A stretch of DNA of 25,758 nucleotides from Firm-04 sp964463355 (GTDB lineage Bacteria > Bacillota > Clostridia > Oscillospirales > Ruminococcaceae): contig CAYXBP010000024.1 of the NCBI GenBank assembly GCA_964463355.1, forward strand, positions 1 through 25,758. The letters run 5' to 3'. The notes under the pieces are model-generated. The model worked only from the letters and a program-made list of their open reading frames with translations. It was not told the DNA's origin and ran no database searches. Below are positions 1-8,833 of the stretch, one piece after another. The translations under genes and the position numbers were made by a program. Positions within the stretch are counted from its first letter, which is position 1. Each line of letters opens with the position of its first letter.

Positions 1-152
1 CTAAAATACGTTATTATCCGCTGAGGGAGCAATGACACGCCCCTTGTCAAGTAGACAGCATTAAAAACAAGCTTTGCGATGAAGATTATCTGTTTGAACA
101 TGATGAAAAATCTCTGCTCAAAATCTACTTTTGGATTTATGGAGTAAAGTAC

Positions 153-1121
153 ATGGAACATGAAAGAATCATACATATATATGAATATCTTCGCTGTAAT
201 ACGGATGAAACGCGCGAGGTGACCATAAAGGATATACAAAGCCATCTCGAAGGAACAACAAATCTCGGCAAGGTATCCGTTCTGACGATACGGCGCGACC
301 TTGAACGTCTTGGCAGTATGGGAAATGACATCCGCACCAGAAACGGTGCGCACAATACCACCTATTACAGGCTGCTTGGAAAGGGATTTACCTTCAATGA
401 GATACGTTTTATGGTGGATTCGATTTGCATCAATAAATTCTTGTCCGCCCAGCAGAAGCAGCAGCTTATCAAGAAGTTCGAGGGTATGTGTTCAGAAGCA
501 GAGGTGCGGCAGCTGATCAGCCGTATCTCCCTTAATGGCAGAGTTGCCCCTTCCCTTGACCTGCTTCAGAATCTGGACAAGGTACACAGGATCATATCCG
601 CGAATCAGAAAATAGACTTTGAATACGGAAAATTCAATGTGCAGAAGAAAATGATCTATTACAGAAAAAAGCGTGACATGATTCCAGCGAAGGTCATTTT
701 CTTCGAGGATCGCTTCTATCTGAAATGCATGAATGCTGAAACCTCGAAGATACGCACTTATCGTATTGACCGTATGAAAAATATCACAGGCGGTGAAAAA
801 GCAAAGCTCAGGCCAGAGCTGCCGAAATATGATGGTATAGTCCTTGATATGTTTGAACCAGATTATTTCGAGAGTATCAGACTGCGTGTGAAGCGTTTTC
901 TTCTGAATGATATGCTGGAACAGTTCGGTGACTTTGCATCTATGCGTGACGACTATGACAATGATGAATATGTGATCATAAATGTACGGATAGGAATCAA
1001 CGACAGCTTCTACCGTTGGGCTATGAAATACAGCAGTAATATCGAGATACTGGCACCGCAGAGTGTCCGTGAGTGCTTTCGGAAAAAACTTCATGCGGTT
1101 TTTGAAATTTACCAGAAATAA
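153..1121 (+). CDS. WYL-domain transcriptional regulator (YafY-like), probable CRISPR regulator
   Basis: A 322-residue protein with the layout of DeoR/YafY-like WYL regulators. Residues about 1-75 form a winged helix-turn-helix (VSVLTIRRDLERL is the recognition-helix type). A WYL-domain region spans about 145-212, where FYL at 188-190 stands for the W-Y-L motif and is followed by RTYRIDRM. A C-terminal WCX-like extension covers about 240-320. The ATG at 153 has a GGAG sequence nine bases upstream. The frame stays open upstream to codon 36 but has no standard start there. It lies just before cas3 on the same strand, separated by a promoter-bearing gap. WYL proteins are known to regulate CRISPR loci in other bacteria, for example as a repressor in Synechocystis, and may sense nucleic-acid ligands. 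Control of this cas operon is inferred from position only. Confidence 0.85.
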   Translation: MEHERIIHIYEYLRCNTDETREVTIKDIQSHLEGTTNLGKVSVLTIRRDLERLGSMGNDIRTRNGAHNTTYYRLLGKGFTFNEIRFMVDSICINKFLSAQQKQQLIKKFEGMCSEAEVRQLISRISLNGRVAPSLDLLQNLDKVHRIISANQKIDFEYGKFNVQKKMIYYRKKRDMIPAKVIFFEDRFYLKCMNAETSKIRTYRIDRMKNITGGEKAKLRPELPKYDGIVLDMFEPDYFESIRLRVKRFLLNDMLEQFGDFASMRDDYDNDEYVIINVRIGINDSFYRWAMKYSSNIEILAPQSVRECFRKKLHAVFEIYQK

Positions 1122-1153
1122 TTTTTCAGATGTTCATTTTTGAGCAGCTGAAG

Positions 1154-1162
1154 TGCTATAAT
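1154..1162 (+). promoter_or_regulatory. Extended -10 promoter element upstream of cas3
   Basis: TGCTATAAT is an extended -10 element (TG-n-TATAAT) lying 124 bases before the cas3 ATG. The -35 region is weak (about TTCATT at 1133-1138). A second candidate lies closer to the gene: TTGATA (1226-1231), 17 bases, TAATGT preceded by TGC (1246-1254). Either would drive the cas operon; the sequence does not decide between them. Confidence 0.5.
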
Positions 1163-1285
1163 GCAGAAAAAGAGGTTGAGCGCACCAAGTTCCGTATCGT
1201 GATGAAATAGCCATGTGCTTTTTGCTTGATAAATACAGTGAAATATGCTAATGTTAATTATAACAGATATACAAAGGAGCGCAAA

Positions 1286-3622
1286 ATGGAATTTGCGGCA
1301 CATATAAAAGACGGATGTATACAAACGGTAAAAGAACATTGCATGAATACTGCTGAACTGTGCGAACGTTATGCTGCCGCATTCGGATGCAGAAACATCG
1401 GCAGAATGCAAGGTCTGCTCCATGATGCTGGAAAGCTTACAAATGATTTCAACAAATACATAAAAGGCGAATCAAACGCTCCCAGAGGAAGCATCGACCA
1501 CAGCTATTCTGGCGCACGTTATCTTTGTGAGATATCAGCCGATCGTATATATGCTAAAGTAGCCCAACTTGTGGCAAGAACTATTATCTCACACCACGGT
1601 ATACATGATTGGGTGGATGATGACTACCACGATTATTTTAGTGACAGGATCTCAAAAACAAAGGGATACGATGAGGTGAAATCGAATCTTCATAGCATTG
1701 CAGAGGAAGCTGCGCTTTCTGAGCTTCTTGAAAAAGCTGGTGAAGAGTATAAGTATGTACGTGATAAAATATTAAGAACAAGTGCTTCGGGAAAATGCAG
1801 TAAAGATGAATATGCGTTTTACCTCGGTATGTTGGAACGTATGCTTCAATCTGTGCTGATGGACGCTGACAGGAGCGATACTGCACATTTTATGAACGGA
1901 ACACCTGCGGAAGCTGATATTGATCTTCAGGCTTTGTGGCGCAGCATGGATGAACGCATGAACCAAAAACTGGAATCGTTTGCCGATAAAACTGACAGTA
2001 TCTCTGTTCAGCGAAAGAGTATTTCCGACAGATGTGCCGCCTTTGCCGATAACGATGTGAAGGTCTGCCGGATGATAGTGCCTACTGGCGGAGGCAAAAC
2101 GCTCTCTTCACTGCGGTTCGCCATAAAATACTGCATACGGCGTGATATGGAGAGAATCATTTACATTGCGCCATTCATGTCGATTCTTGAGCAGAACAGT
2201 GCTGAAATATGTCATATAGCAGGGGATGCGTTTTTCACTGAGCATCATTCAAATGCGCTTGCGGAGCTTGACCCGGACGCAGAAAGCAATGAATACAAAG
2301 AGTATGAACTCCATACAGAACGCTGGGATTCTCCCGTTATCGCCACTACCATGGTTCAGTTTTTGAACACCTTGTTTTCGGATCATTCCTCTTCGGTAAG
2401 GCGTATGCATCGTCTGAACAGAGCTGTGATCATAATAGACGAAGTGCAGTCAATGCCTGTGAGATGCGTAAATCTGTTTAACCTTGCAATGAATTTTCTT
2501 ACCAATATATGCGGCGCAACGGTTGTTCTTTGTTCAGCAACGCAGCCTGTAAACGAAAAGACAGATCATCCTTTGATAATAGATGAACATTACAGTATGA
2601 CGGGTGATTACAGAGAGGATTTTGCGGTTTTCAGAAGAACAGATATCATCTCATGCATTGACCCTTATGGATACACTTATGATGAAGCAGCAGCGTTCTG
2701 CATAGAGAAGTTTCATTCCGCGGATAATCTGCTTATAATCGTTAACACGAAATCTGCTGCTTTGCGGTTATATGAGCTGATTTCAGAAAAGTGCGGAAGT
2801 GACGCAGAGGTGATCCATCTCAGCACCAATATGTGCCCGCAGCACAGAAAAGACAAAATAAGCAGGATCCGTCAGCTGCTCATTGACAATAAGCCTGTTA
2901 TATGCGTTACCACTCAGCTCATCGAGGCAGGCGTGGATATTTCATTCAGGTGCGTTGTGCGTAGCGCAGCAGGACTGGATAATGTTGCACAGGCAGCTGG
3001 ACGCTGCAATAGACATGGTGAAGCCAAGAAGATATGTCCAGTCTATATGATTAAGCTGAAAGAAGAAAAACTCGGCAGTCTTAAAGACATAACTGCTGCA
3101 CAGGACATCACTATCCGGATGATTGACAGTGGAAGATATGCGGATTATCAATCTGCCGAAACGATTTCTGCATATTTCAGTGAACTGTTCCGGCAGAGAA
3201 AAAAAGAGCTTTCTTACAATACATATGATAATGAAACACTCTTGAACCTTCTGTCACTGAATAAAAATCGTTATGCTGTCAGCCCGAAAACAAGCGATCA
3301 GTACTGTTCTCAGGCTTTTCGTACAGCGGGAAGCCGTTTTGAGGTGATTGATAGTCATACGAAGGATATCATAGTACCTTACAATGATGAAGCAAAGGCG
3401 TTGATAAAGCAGCTGGAAACCGCAAATGCTGATCGTTGCCTTCTTCTGAGAAAGCTTCAGAAGTATACGGTAAGTGTGTACAGCGGTACTGAAAGCAAGC
3501 TTGCCGAAAATCATCGCTTCCATTTGCTGGAATGCGGTGCTGCGGTTCTTGATGGCAGCTGTTATGACGATCGCGTTGGCGTAAAGCTGGAAGGAGCTGA
3601 AAATGAACTGCTATCATATTAA
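1286..3622 (+). CDS. cas3: CRISPR-associated nuclease-helicase Cas3 (type I-C)
   Basis: A 778-residue Cas3 with an N-terminal HD nuclease fused to an SF2 helicase. HD residues are visible as LLHDAGK (His46-Asp47) and SHHG near residue 101. Helicase motif I is PTGGGKT (266-272), motif II is DEVQ (Asp385-Glu386), motif III is SATQP, and motif VI-region residues GVDIS begin at 549, followed by the QAAGRCNRHGE arginine-finger motif. Cas3 is recruited by target-bound Cascade, then unwinds and degrades the DNA. The ATG at 1286 is chosen because AAAGGAG lies six bases upstream. An in-frame TTG at 1226 has no such site and overlaps a putative promoter. It is the first gene of the operon, and cas5c follows after 36 bases. 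All key motifs are intact, so the effector appears functional. Confidence 0.96.
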   Translation: MEFAAHIKDGCIQTVKEHCMNTAELCERYAAAFGCRNIGRMQGLLHDAGKLTNDFNKYIKGESNAPRGSIDHSYSGARYLCEISADRIYAKVAQLVARTIISHHGIHDWVDDDYHDYFSDRISKTKGYDEVKSNLHSIAEEAALSELLEKAGEEYKYVRDKILRTSASGKCSKDEYAFYLGMLERMLQSVLMDADRSDTAHFMNGTPAEADIDLQALWRSMDERMNQKLESFADKTDSISVQRKSISDRCAAFADNDVKVCRMIVPTGGGKTLSSLRFAIKYCIRRDMERIIYIAPFMSILEQNSAEICHIAGDAFFTEHHSNALAELDPDAESNEYKEYELHTERWDSPVIATTMVQFLNTLFSDHSSSVRRMHRLNRAVIIIDEVQSMPVRCVNLFNLAMNFLTNICGATVVLCSATQPVNEKTDHPLIIDEHYSMTGDYREDFAVFRRTDIISCIDPYGYTYDEAAAFCIEKFHSADNLLIIVNTKSAALRLYELISEKCGSDAEVIHLSTNMCPQHRKDKISRIRQLLIDNKPVICVTTQLIEAGVDISFRCVVRSAAGLDNVAQAAGRCNRHGEAKKICPVYMIKLKEEKLGSLKDITAAQDITIRMIDSGRYADYQSAETISAYFSELFRQRKKELSYNTYDNETLLNLLSLNKNRYAVSPKTSDQYCSQAFRTAGSRFEVIDSHTKDIIVPYNDEAKALIKQLETANADRCLLLRKLQKYTVSVYSGTESKLAENHRFHLLECGAAVLDGSCYDDRVGVKLEGAENELLSY

Positions 3623-3658
3623 TGTATACGGATAAAATGATATAAAGGAGGTTGCGCA

Positions 3659-4408
3659 ATGGATAAACCAAGATACAGAAATACCGTTGAATTTGCCGTA
3701 AGAGGACGATACGCTCTCTTTTCCGATGTACTCACAAGAGCAGGAGGCGAGAAATTCAGTTATTCTGTGCCCACATACGAGGCACTGAAAGGCGTACTCA
3801 GCAGCATTTACTGGAAGCCTACTCTGATTTGGTACATAGACAGCGTGCGTATCATGAACCCTATCCGCACAGTCCGTAAGGGCATACGCCCCATTAAGTA
3901 CAAAGGCGGAAACGACCTTGCCTATTACACATATCTTGAGGATGTGTATTATCAGGTAAGAGCGCATTTTGAATGGAATATGAACCGCACGGAGCTTGAG
4001 ATGGATCGGAATGAGCATAAACACCACAACATCTCAAAACGAATGATAGAGCGTGGCGGCAGACGCGATATATTCCTTGGTACAAGAGAGTGCCAGGGAT
4101 ACGTTGAACCATGCGTTTTCGGAGAAAGCACAGGTGCTTATGACAATTGCCCCGAGATTCCCTTTAGCCTGATGTATCATGGCATTACTTATGCTGATGA
4201 AGCCGTCAATGCGGACGACAAAGGGCTGTTGACGGTAAGGTTTTGGAAGCCTGTTATGAAAAACGGTATCATCGATTTTATCCGCCCTGAGGAATGTACC
4301 GTGAAAAGGCATATTAGGGAAATGGAGATAAAGCCGTTTGGTCATGCGTATGAAAACTTTACCGGATTTGAGGAATTTGCCGGAGGTGAATTGGATGAGC
4401 TGGAATGA
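3659..4408 (+). CDS. cas5c: Type I-C Cascade subunit and crRNA endonuclease Cas5c (Cas5d)
   Basis: A 249-residue Cas5 of the Cas5d/I-C family. Type I-C lacks Cas6, and Cas5c is known to cut the pre-crRNA in the repeat and then stay on the 5' handle in Cascade. The family's catalytic Tyr/Lys/His set has plausible counterparts here: Tyr40 in SYSVPTY and Lys121-His122 in NEHKHHN. This assignment is by eye from the Bacillus halodurans enzyme. A strong AAAGGAGG sits seven bases before the ATG. The gene's last 14 bases overlap the start of cas8c, suggesting translational coupling. Length is normal for the family. Confidence 0.94.
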   Translation: MDKPRYRNTVEFAVRGRYALFSDVLTRAGGEKFSYSVPTYEALKGVLSSIYWKPTLIWYIDSVRIMNPIRTVRKGIRPIKYKGGNDLAYYTYLEDVYYQVRAHFEWNMNRTELEMDRNEHKHHNISKRMIERGGRRDIFLGTRECQGYVEPCVFGESTGAYDNCPEIPFSLMYHGITYADEAVNADDKGLLTVRFWKPVMKNGIIDFIRPEECTVKRHIREMEIKPFGHAYENFTGFEEFAGGELDELE

Positions 4409-6275
4409 TGAACTTTATAAGATATATGAACTTAACTGCAACAGAGAATTCGATGACAATGAACCTGAAATGCTGCCCGTTTCGCATTCTACGGTAAATG
4501 CACACATAGAAGTTACTATAAACGAAGATGGTGAATTTAAGGGTGCCAGACCTGTTGAGAAAAAAGAGGCTAAAACTGTGATTCCAAATACAGGTAAAGC
4601 TAAGACAGGCATTAATCCTCCTCCATATCCAATGACAGAATGTTTGAAATATGTTGCAGGTGATTTTGACAAGTATAAACCCCAAGATTATAAGGATAGT
4701 TTTTCGCTTCACCAAGCCTATTTGGAACAATTACGGATGTGGAATGAAAGCGAATATTCTCATAACGCTGTTAAGGCTGTATTGAAATATGTATCTAAAT
4801 CGAATCTGATACAAGATTGCATTAAAAGCGGAGTGCTGATTGTTGAAGACGAAACCAACCTGCTAAAGCCGAAACAATATGGATACAATGTCGATAAACT
4901 TTTTGTTCGATTTAAAGTGAATTACAATGATCCAAATGCTGAAAGCCGTACATGGAAGGATAAGACACTATACGATAGTTTTATCAGCTACAACAGCATG
5001 AACGCAACTACGAATCAACTATGTTATGCGTCTGGGAAAATTCTTCCAGCATTATATGTACACCCTGCTCAAATTATTAAAACCGAAGCGAAAGCAAAAC
5101 TGATATCAACAAATGATAAATACGGATACACATACAGAGGGCGATTTCATAATAAGGAGCAAGCCATATCTATCAGTTACGAATACTCTCAGAAAATGCA
5201 TAACGCACTAAAGTGGCTTATAGAAAAACAAGGCATTTCCATTGGTTCTATGATAATGATTGTATGGGCAAGCGCATTGCAGCCTCTGCCTGATGTTACC
5301 AAGAAAATCATAGATGAAGATGACCCTTATCAGGATGAAGAGGACGAAGTGATGTCAACATATCCAGAATATATGCGTATGCTGAAAAAGCGCATTTGTG
5401 GATACGGAAAAAGAATCCAGCCTGATACAAAGGTCATGGTAATGGGTATGGACGCTGCAAATCCTGGCAGAGTGAATATCTCACTGTACGCAGAGCTTAT
5501 CGGTTCCGATTTTCTCAACAATATTGAGCAATGGCATACTGATACTGCATGGTGCCGTTACATCGGAAAGAAAAAGCAGAATGTTGTAAATTCCTTTAGT
5601 CTGTATGAAATCATCAGATGTGCATTCGGAGCAGAGCGAGGCGATTTTATAGAGTGCGACATGGACAAGAAGGACAAGAAGGTAATGCGTGACACACTGC
5701 TTAGACTGATTCCGTGTGTAACCGAGGGCAGAAGAATCCCAGCTGATATCCTCCATGGATTATATGCAAAGGCTTCAAATCCTCTTGCGTATAAAAAAGC
5801 CTCCAATTTCAGAACCGTCCTTGAAACAGCCTGCGGCATGATACGCAGGAGCAAAATTGAGGAAAACAAAATCCCACGGGAAGGAGAATATTTAATGGCA
5901 TACGATCCGAACAACACCGACAGAAGCTACCTTTACGGCTGCCTACTCGCGATTGCAGATAAAGCCGAAGGAGAGGCGTATGACAGCACTGAGAGAAATA
6001 ATAGGGTGACAAATGCACGACGATACTGGAACGCTTTCTCTCAGCATCCATATCAGACATGGGGTGTGATTCGTGAAAGACTCAACCCATATCTGCGCAA
6101 GCTTGGAAAGTCACAGGTGAAATATCTGAAGAGAATTGATGATATTCTTGACAAGATGACACCTGCTGAATTCGGGAAAAACAGTAGGCTTGAAAACATG
6201 TATCTGCTTGGCTACAGCCATTACACAACAATGATGTTTAATGAAGACAACGCCCAAAATAAGGAGGAAAACTAA
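4395..6275 (+). CDS. cas8c: Type I-C Cascade large subunit Cas8c (Csd1)
   Basis: A 626-residue Csd1/Cas8c protein, the large Cascade subunit that reads the PAM and helps unwind the target. The N-terminal part carries the family-typical stretch LLPVSH-STVNAHIEVTI, and the middle contains the conserved GMDAANPGRVNI region. The C-terminal 126 residues form the helical small-subunit-like domain. The ATG at 4395 is preferred over an in-frame ATG at 4338 because GGAGGTG lies just upstream and the shorter start gives the normal N-terminus. It overlaps cas5c by 14 bases, and its TAA directly abuts the cas7c ATG. An internal in-frame start at 5895 probably yields Cas11c. By eye, the first roughly 900 bases are more AT-rich than the rest. 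Confidence 0.94.
   Translation: MSWNDELYKIYELNCNREFDDNEPEMLPVSHSTVNAHIEVTINEDGEFKGARPVEKKEAKTVIPNTGKAKTGINPPPYPMTECLKYVAGDFDKYKPQDYKDSFSLHQAYLEQLRMWNESEYSHNAVKAVLKYVSKSNLIQDCIKSGVLIVEDETNLLKPKQYGYNVDKLFVRFKVNYNDPNAESRTWKDKTLYDSFISYNSMNATTNQLCYASGKILPALYVHPAQIIKTEAKAKLISTNDKYGYTYRGRFHNKEQAISISYEYSQKMHNALKWLIEKQGISIGSMIMIVWASALQPLPDVTKKIIDEDDPYQDEEDEVMSTYPEYMRMLKKRICGYGKRIQPDTKVMVMGMDAANPGRVNISLYAELIGSDFLNNIEQWHTDTAWCRYIGKKKQNVVNSFSLYEIIRCAFGAERGDFIECDMDKKDKKVMRDTLLRLIPCVTEGRRIPADILHGLYAKASNPLAYKKASNFRTVLETACGMIRRSKIEENKIPREGEYLMAYDPNNTDRSYLYGCLLAIADKAEGEAYDSTERNNRVTNARRYWNAFSQHPYQTWGVIRERLNPYLRKLGKSQVKYLKRIDDILDKMTPAEFGKNSRLENMYLLGYSHYTTMMFNEDNAQNKEEN
5895..6275 (+). CDS. cas11c: Cas11c small Cascade subunit from internal start in cas8c
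   Basis: An in-frame ATG at codon 501 of cas8c is preceded by GGAAGGAGA (AAGGAG at 5881-5886), eight bases from the ATG. That is as good as the sites of the free-standing cas genes. Translation would give a 126-residue, mostly helical, basic protein starting MAYDPNNTDRSYLYG and ending at the cas8c stop. In type I-C systems the Cascade small subunit Cas11c is known to be made from an internal start within cas8c. Position, length and frame all fit that precedent. Expression itself is inferred from the ribosome binding site. Confidence 0.8.
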   Translation: MAYDPNNTDRSYLYGCLLAIADKAEGEAYDSTERNNRVTNARRYWNAFSQHPYQTWGVIRERLNPYLRKLGKSQVKYLKRIDDILDKMTPAEFGKNSRLENMYLLGYSHYTTMMFNEDNAQNKEEN

Positions 6276-7136
6276 ATGACACCCTTACAGAATAAAATTG
6301 ATTTCTCAGTGATTATCACCGTAAAGAATGCTAACCCCAACGGTGATCCGCTCAACGGCAACCGTCCCCGTGAAACCTTCGACGGTCTCGGCGAGATTTC
6401 CGACGTTTGCATCAAACGAAAGATTCGTAACCGTTTGCAGGATATGGGCGAAAAAATTTTCGTTCAGTCTGATGATCGGTGCGATGACGGCTGTGACAGC
6501 CTTCATGCAAGAGCGCAAAGCAATACCGCAATAAACGCTATCAGCAAAGGCAAGAATTTAGACCGCGATGAATATCAAGCAATCGCATGTTCCGAATGGA
6601 TTGATGTAAGAAGCTTTGGACAGGTTTTCGCATTCCAAGGTGATAGCGTATCAGTAGGTGTAAGAGGTCCTGTTTCAATTCAGCAGGCAATCAGTGTTTC
6701 CCCTGTGGAGATAATCTCCATGCAGATAACGAAAAGTGTCAATAGTAAAGGCGGAAAGGATGTCAAGGCTTCCGATACGATGGGTATGAAGCACCGCGTA
6801 GAATTCGGTCTTTATGTATTGAACGGAAGCATCAACTGCCAGCTTGCAGAAAAAACAGGCTTCTCAGATGAGGATGCAGAAAAGATAAAGCAGGCACTTA
6901 TCACGCTTTTTGAAAATGATTCCTCTTCGGCACGTCCTGACGGAAGCATGGAGGTTTGCAGACTTTACTGGTGGAAGCATGATGGCAAAACGCCGAAGTA
7001 CTCCTCTGCGAAGGTTCACCGTCAGCTTCAGATCACTCTTAAAGATGGAGTAGAGCGTCCGAAGAGCTTTGATGATTATGATATCGTTCTGAATGAGCTG
7101 GAGGGGCTGAAAGCTGAAATAGAAGATCTGATATAA
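6276..7136 (+). CDS. cas7c: Type I-C Cascade backbone protein Cas7c (Csd2)
   Basis: A 286-residue Cas7 of the Csd2 family, the RAMP-fold protein that polymerises along the crRNA to form the Cascade backbone. The diagnostic N-terminus reads TVKNANPNGDPLNGNRPR, followed by GLGEISDVCIKRKIRN. The mid-protein RSFGQVFAF and GVRGPVSIQ segments are also typical, as is the C-terminal SSARPDGSMEV region. AAGGAGG precedes the ATG, which lies directly after the cas8c stop. The final TAA overlaps the cas4 ATG by one base (TAATG), a translational-coupling arrangement. Confidence 0.96.
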   Translation: MTPLQNKIDFSVIITVKNANPNGDPLNGNRPRETFDGLGEISDVCIKRKIRNRLQDMGEKIFVQSDDRCDDGCDSLHARAQSNTAINAISKGKNLDRDEYQAIACSEWIDVRSFGQVFAFQGDSVSVGVRGPVSIQQAISVSPVEIISMQITKSVNSKGGKDVKASDTMGMKHRVEFGLYVLNGSINCQLAEKTGFSDEDAEKIKQALITLFENDSSSARPDGSMEVCRLYWWKHDGKTPKYSSAKVHRQLQITLKDGVERPKSFDDYDIVLNELEGLKAEIEDLI

Positions 7137-7801
7137 TGTACCGTGAGGAGGATTATTTGCAGCTGTCTGGTATTCAGCATTTTGCATTCTGCCGCCGACA
7201 ATGGGCACTCATACATATAGAGCAGCAATGGGAAGAAAATCTCCGTACAACCGATGGAAAAATCATGCATGAAAATGTTCATGACTGCGAATATAATGAA
7301 AAACGAGGCGATCTGATAATCACGCGTGCAGTGGCTGTTTCCTCGCCAAGACTCGGCATTTCAGGCGAATGTGACGCAGTCGAGTGCAGACGCTCTGACA
7401 GTGGGATAGCGTTACATGGACTTGAAGGGAAATACACTGTTACGCCTGTAGAGTATAAGCGCGGTGCGCCAAAGGAGAATGATTGTGACGCACTTCAGCT
7501 TGCAGCACAGGCAATGTGCCTTGAAGATATGCTTTGCTGTTATATTCCGTTCGGTTACCTCTATTACGGTGAAATACGGCACAGGGTAAAGGTTGCGATT
7601 GACCAAAGCCTGCGACAGCGTACAGAAGATATGCTGAGAGAGATGCACGCGCTTTATCAAAGAAAATATACCCCTAAGGTAAAACGCCGGAAAGTCTGCA
7701 ATGCCTGTTCACTGAAGAATATTTGTCTGCCAGTTATCTGCGGTAATAAATCTGCCTTATCCTATATCAGAGAAACTCTGGGTTTGGAGAACGATCCATG
7801 A
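7136..7801 (+). CDS. cas4: Cas4 adaptation nuclease (RecB-like, iron-sulfur)
   Basis: A 221-residue Cas4, which trims pre-spacers and enforces PAM-correct integration together with Cas1-Cas2. The iron-sulfur cysteines are visible as Cys19 (FAFCRRQW) and the C-terminal cluster Cys188, Cys191 and Cys197, with Cys202 nearby. RecB-type nuclease residues are Asp80 (GECDAVE) and Glu106-x-Lys108 (PVEYKRG). It has no strong ribosome binding site of its own. Translation probably depends on the TAATG overlap with cas7c, and its stop overlaps the cas1 start as ATGA. All catalytic residues look intact. Confidence 0.95.
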   Translation: MYREEDYLQLSGIQHFAFCRRQWALIHIEQQWEENLRTTDGKIMHENVHDCEYNEKRGDLIITRAVAVSSPRLGISGECDAVECRRSDSGIALHGLEGKYTVTPVEYKRGAPKENDCDALQLAAQAMCLEDMLCCYIPFGYLYYGEIRHRVKVAIDQSLRQRTEDMLREMHALYQRKYTPKVKRRKVCNACSLKNICLPVICGNKSALSYIRETLGLENDP

Positions 7802-8829
7802 AAAGGCTGCTCAACACTGTGTATGTGAATAATCCAGACAGATACCTGTCGCTCGATGGTGAGAATCTTGTCATTTCAGAGAATGGCAATGCTGTGGGGC
7901 GTGTTCCTCTTCATAATATAGAATGCATCATAACCTTCGGGCACGCTGGGGCAAGTCCTGCTCTTATGGGAAAATGTGCATCATCCGGAAAACAACTGGT
8001 GTTTATGAGCCGAAGTGGACGTTTTCTTGCCAGAGTTGAGGGCGAAGTAAAGGGAAATGTGCTTTTGCGCAGAGAGCAATACCGGATAGCGGATGATTCC
8101 CAGAAAAGCCTTGATATCGCAAAATATATGATTACCGCAAAATTATTCAACAGCCGATGGTCAATTGAACGAACAATACGAGATCACGGCGCAAGAATAG
8201 ACGCAGAAAAGTTCCGGCGCAAATCCGTGTTTCTAAATGAAGCATTGCAAAAGGCACTGCATTCAGTGGATATGGATTCTCTGCGAGGAATTGAAGGTGA
8301 GGGGGCATCGGTTTATTTTTCCATATTCAATGATATGATACTACAGCAGAAGGATGATTTTCATTTTGTGACGCGCAATAAGAGACCTCCTCTTGATAAT
8401 GTAAATGCACTCCTGTCATTTGCGTATGCGCTAACAGCTGGTATGTGCAGCTCAGCATTAGAAGCTGTCGGACTTGATCCGTATGTAGGATTTATGCATA
8501 CCGACAGACCAGGAAGAAGATCGTTGGCTCTTGACCTGATGGAGGAATTCCGTGCGCTTATGTGTGACAGATTCGTACTCACTATAATAAACAAAAGGCT
8601 TATAAACGCAAGCCATTTTCTGAAGCAGACTGATGGCGCAGTTATCCTCACAGAAGACGGACGAAAGGAATTCATAGCTGCATGGCAGAAAAGAAAATAT
8701 GATGAGATACGCCATCCGTTTCTGGACGAAAAGGTTGAGTGGGGTATGCTTCCGTATGTACAGGCAATGCTGCTTGCCAGGTATATAAGAGGTGACCTTG
8801 ACTGCTATCCGCCGTTTATGTGGAAGTGA
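7798..8829 (+). CDS. cas1: Cas1 integrase (type I-C)
   Basis: A 343-residue Cas1, the DNA integrase that inserts new spacers at the leader end of the array. The metal-binding residues can be assigned as Glu166 (RGIEGEGASVYF), His234 (VGFMHTDRPGRRS) and Asp246 (LALDLMEEFR), all in their family contexts. The start overlaps the cas4 stop by four bases (ATGA), and cas2 follows after four bases. Length is normal for the I-C subtype. The adaptation set cas4-cas1-cas2 is complete and uninterrupted. Confidence 0.97.
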   Translation: MKRLLNTVYVNNPDRYLSLDGENLVISENGNAVGRVPLHNIECIITFGHAGASPALMGKCASSGKQLVFMSRSGRFLARVEGEVKGNVLLRREQYRIADDSQKSLDIAKYMITAKLFNSRWSIERTIRDHGARIDAEKFRRKSVFLNEALQKALHSVDMDSLRGIEGEGASVYFSIFNDMILQQKDDFHFVTRNKRPPLDNVNALLSFAYALTAGMCSSALEAVGLDPYVGFMHTDRPGRRSLALDLMEEFRALMCDRFVLTIINKRLINASHFLKQTDGAVILTEDGRKEFIAAWQKRKYDEIRHPFLDEKVEWGMLPYVQAMLLARYIRGDLDCYPPFMWK

Positions 8830-8833
8830 CAAT

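Noticed and set aside
1..35. Possible tail of a gene entering from the left
   Set aside because: Two frames end within the first 35 bases, but the pieces are too short to choose between or identify.
36..152. Upstream open extension of the WYL regulator frame
   Set aside because: The frame is open from codon 36 but contains no ATG, GTG or TTG, and the ATG at 153 has a good ribosome binding site.
1226..1285. In-frame TTG extension of cas3
   Set aside because: No ribosome binding site, and it overlaps a likely promoter, whereas the ATG at 1286 has AAAGGAG at proper spacing.
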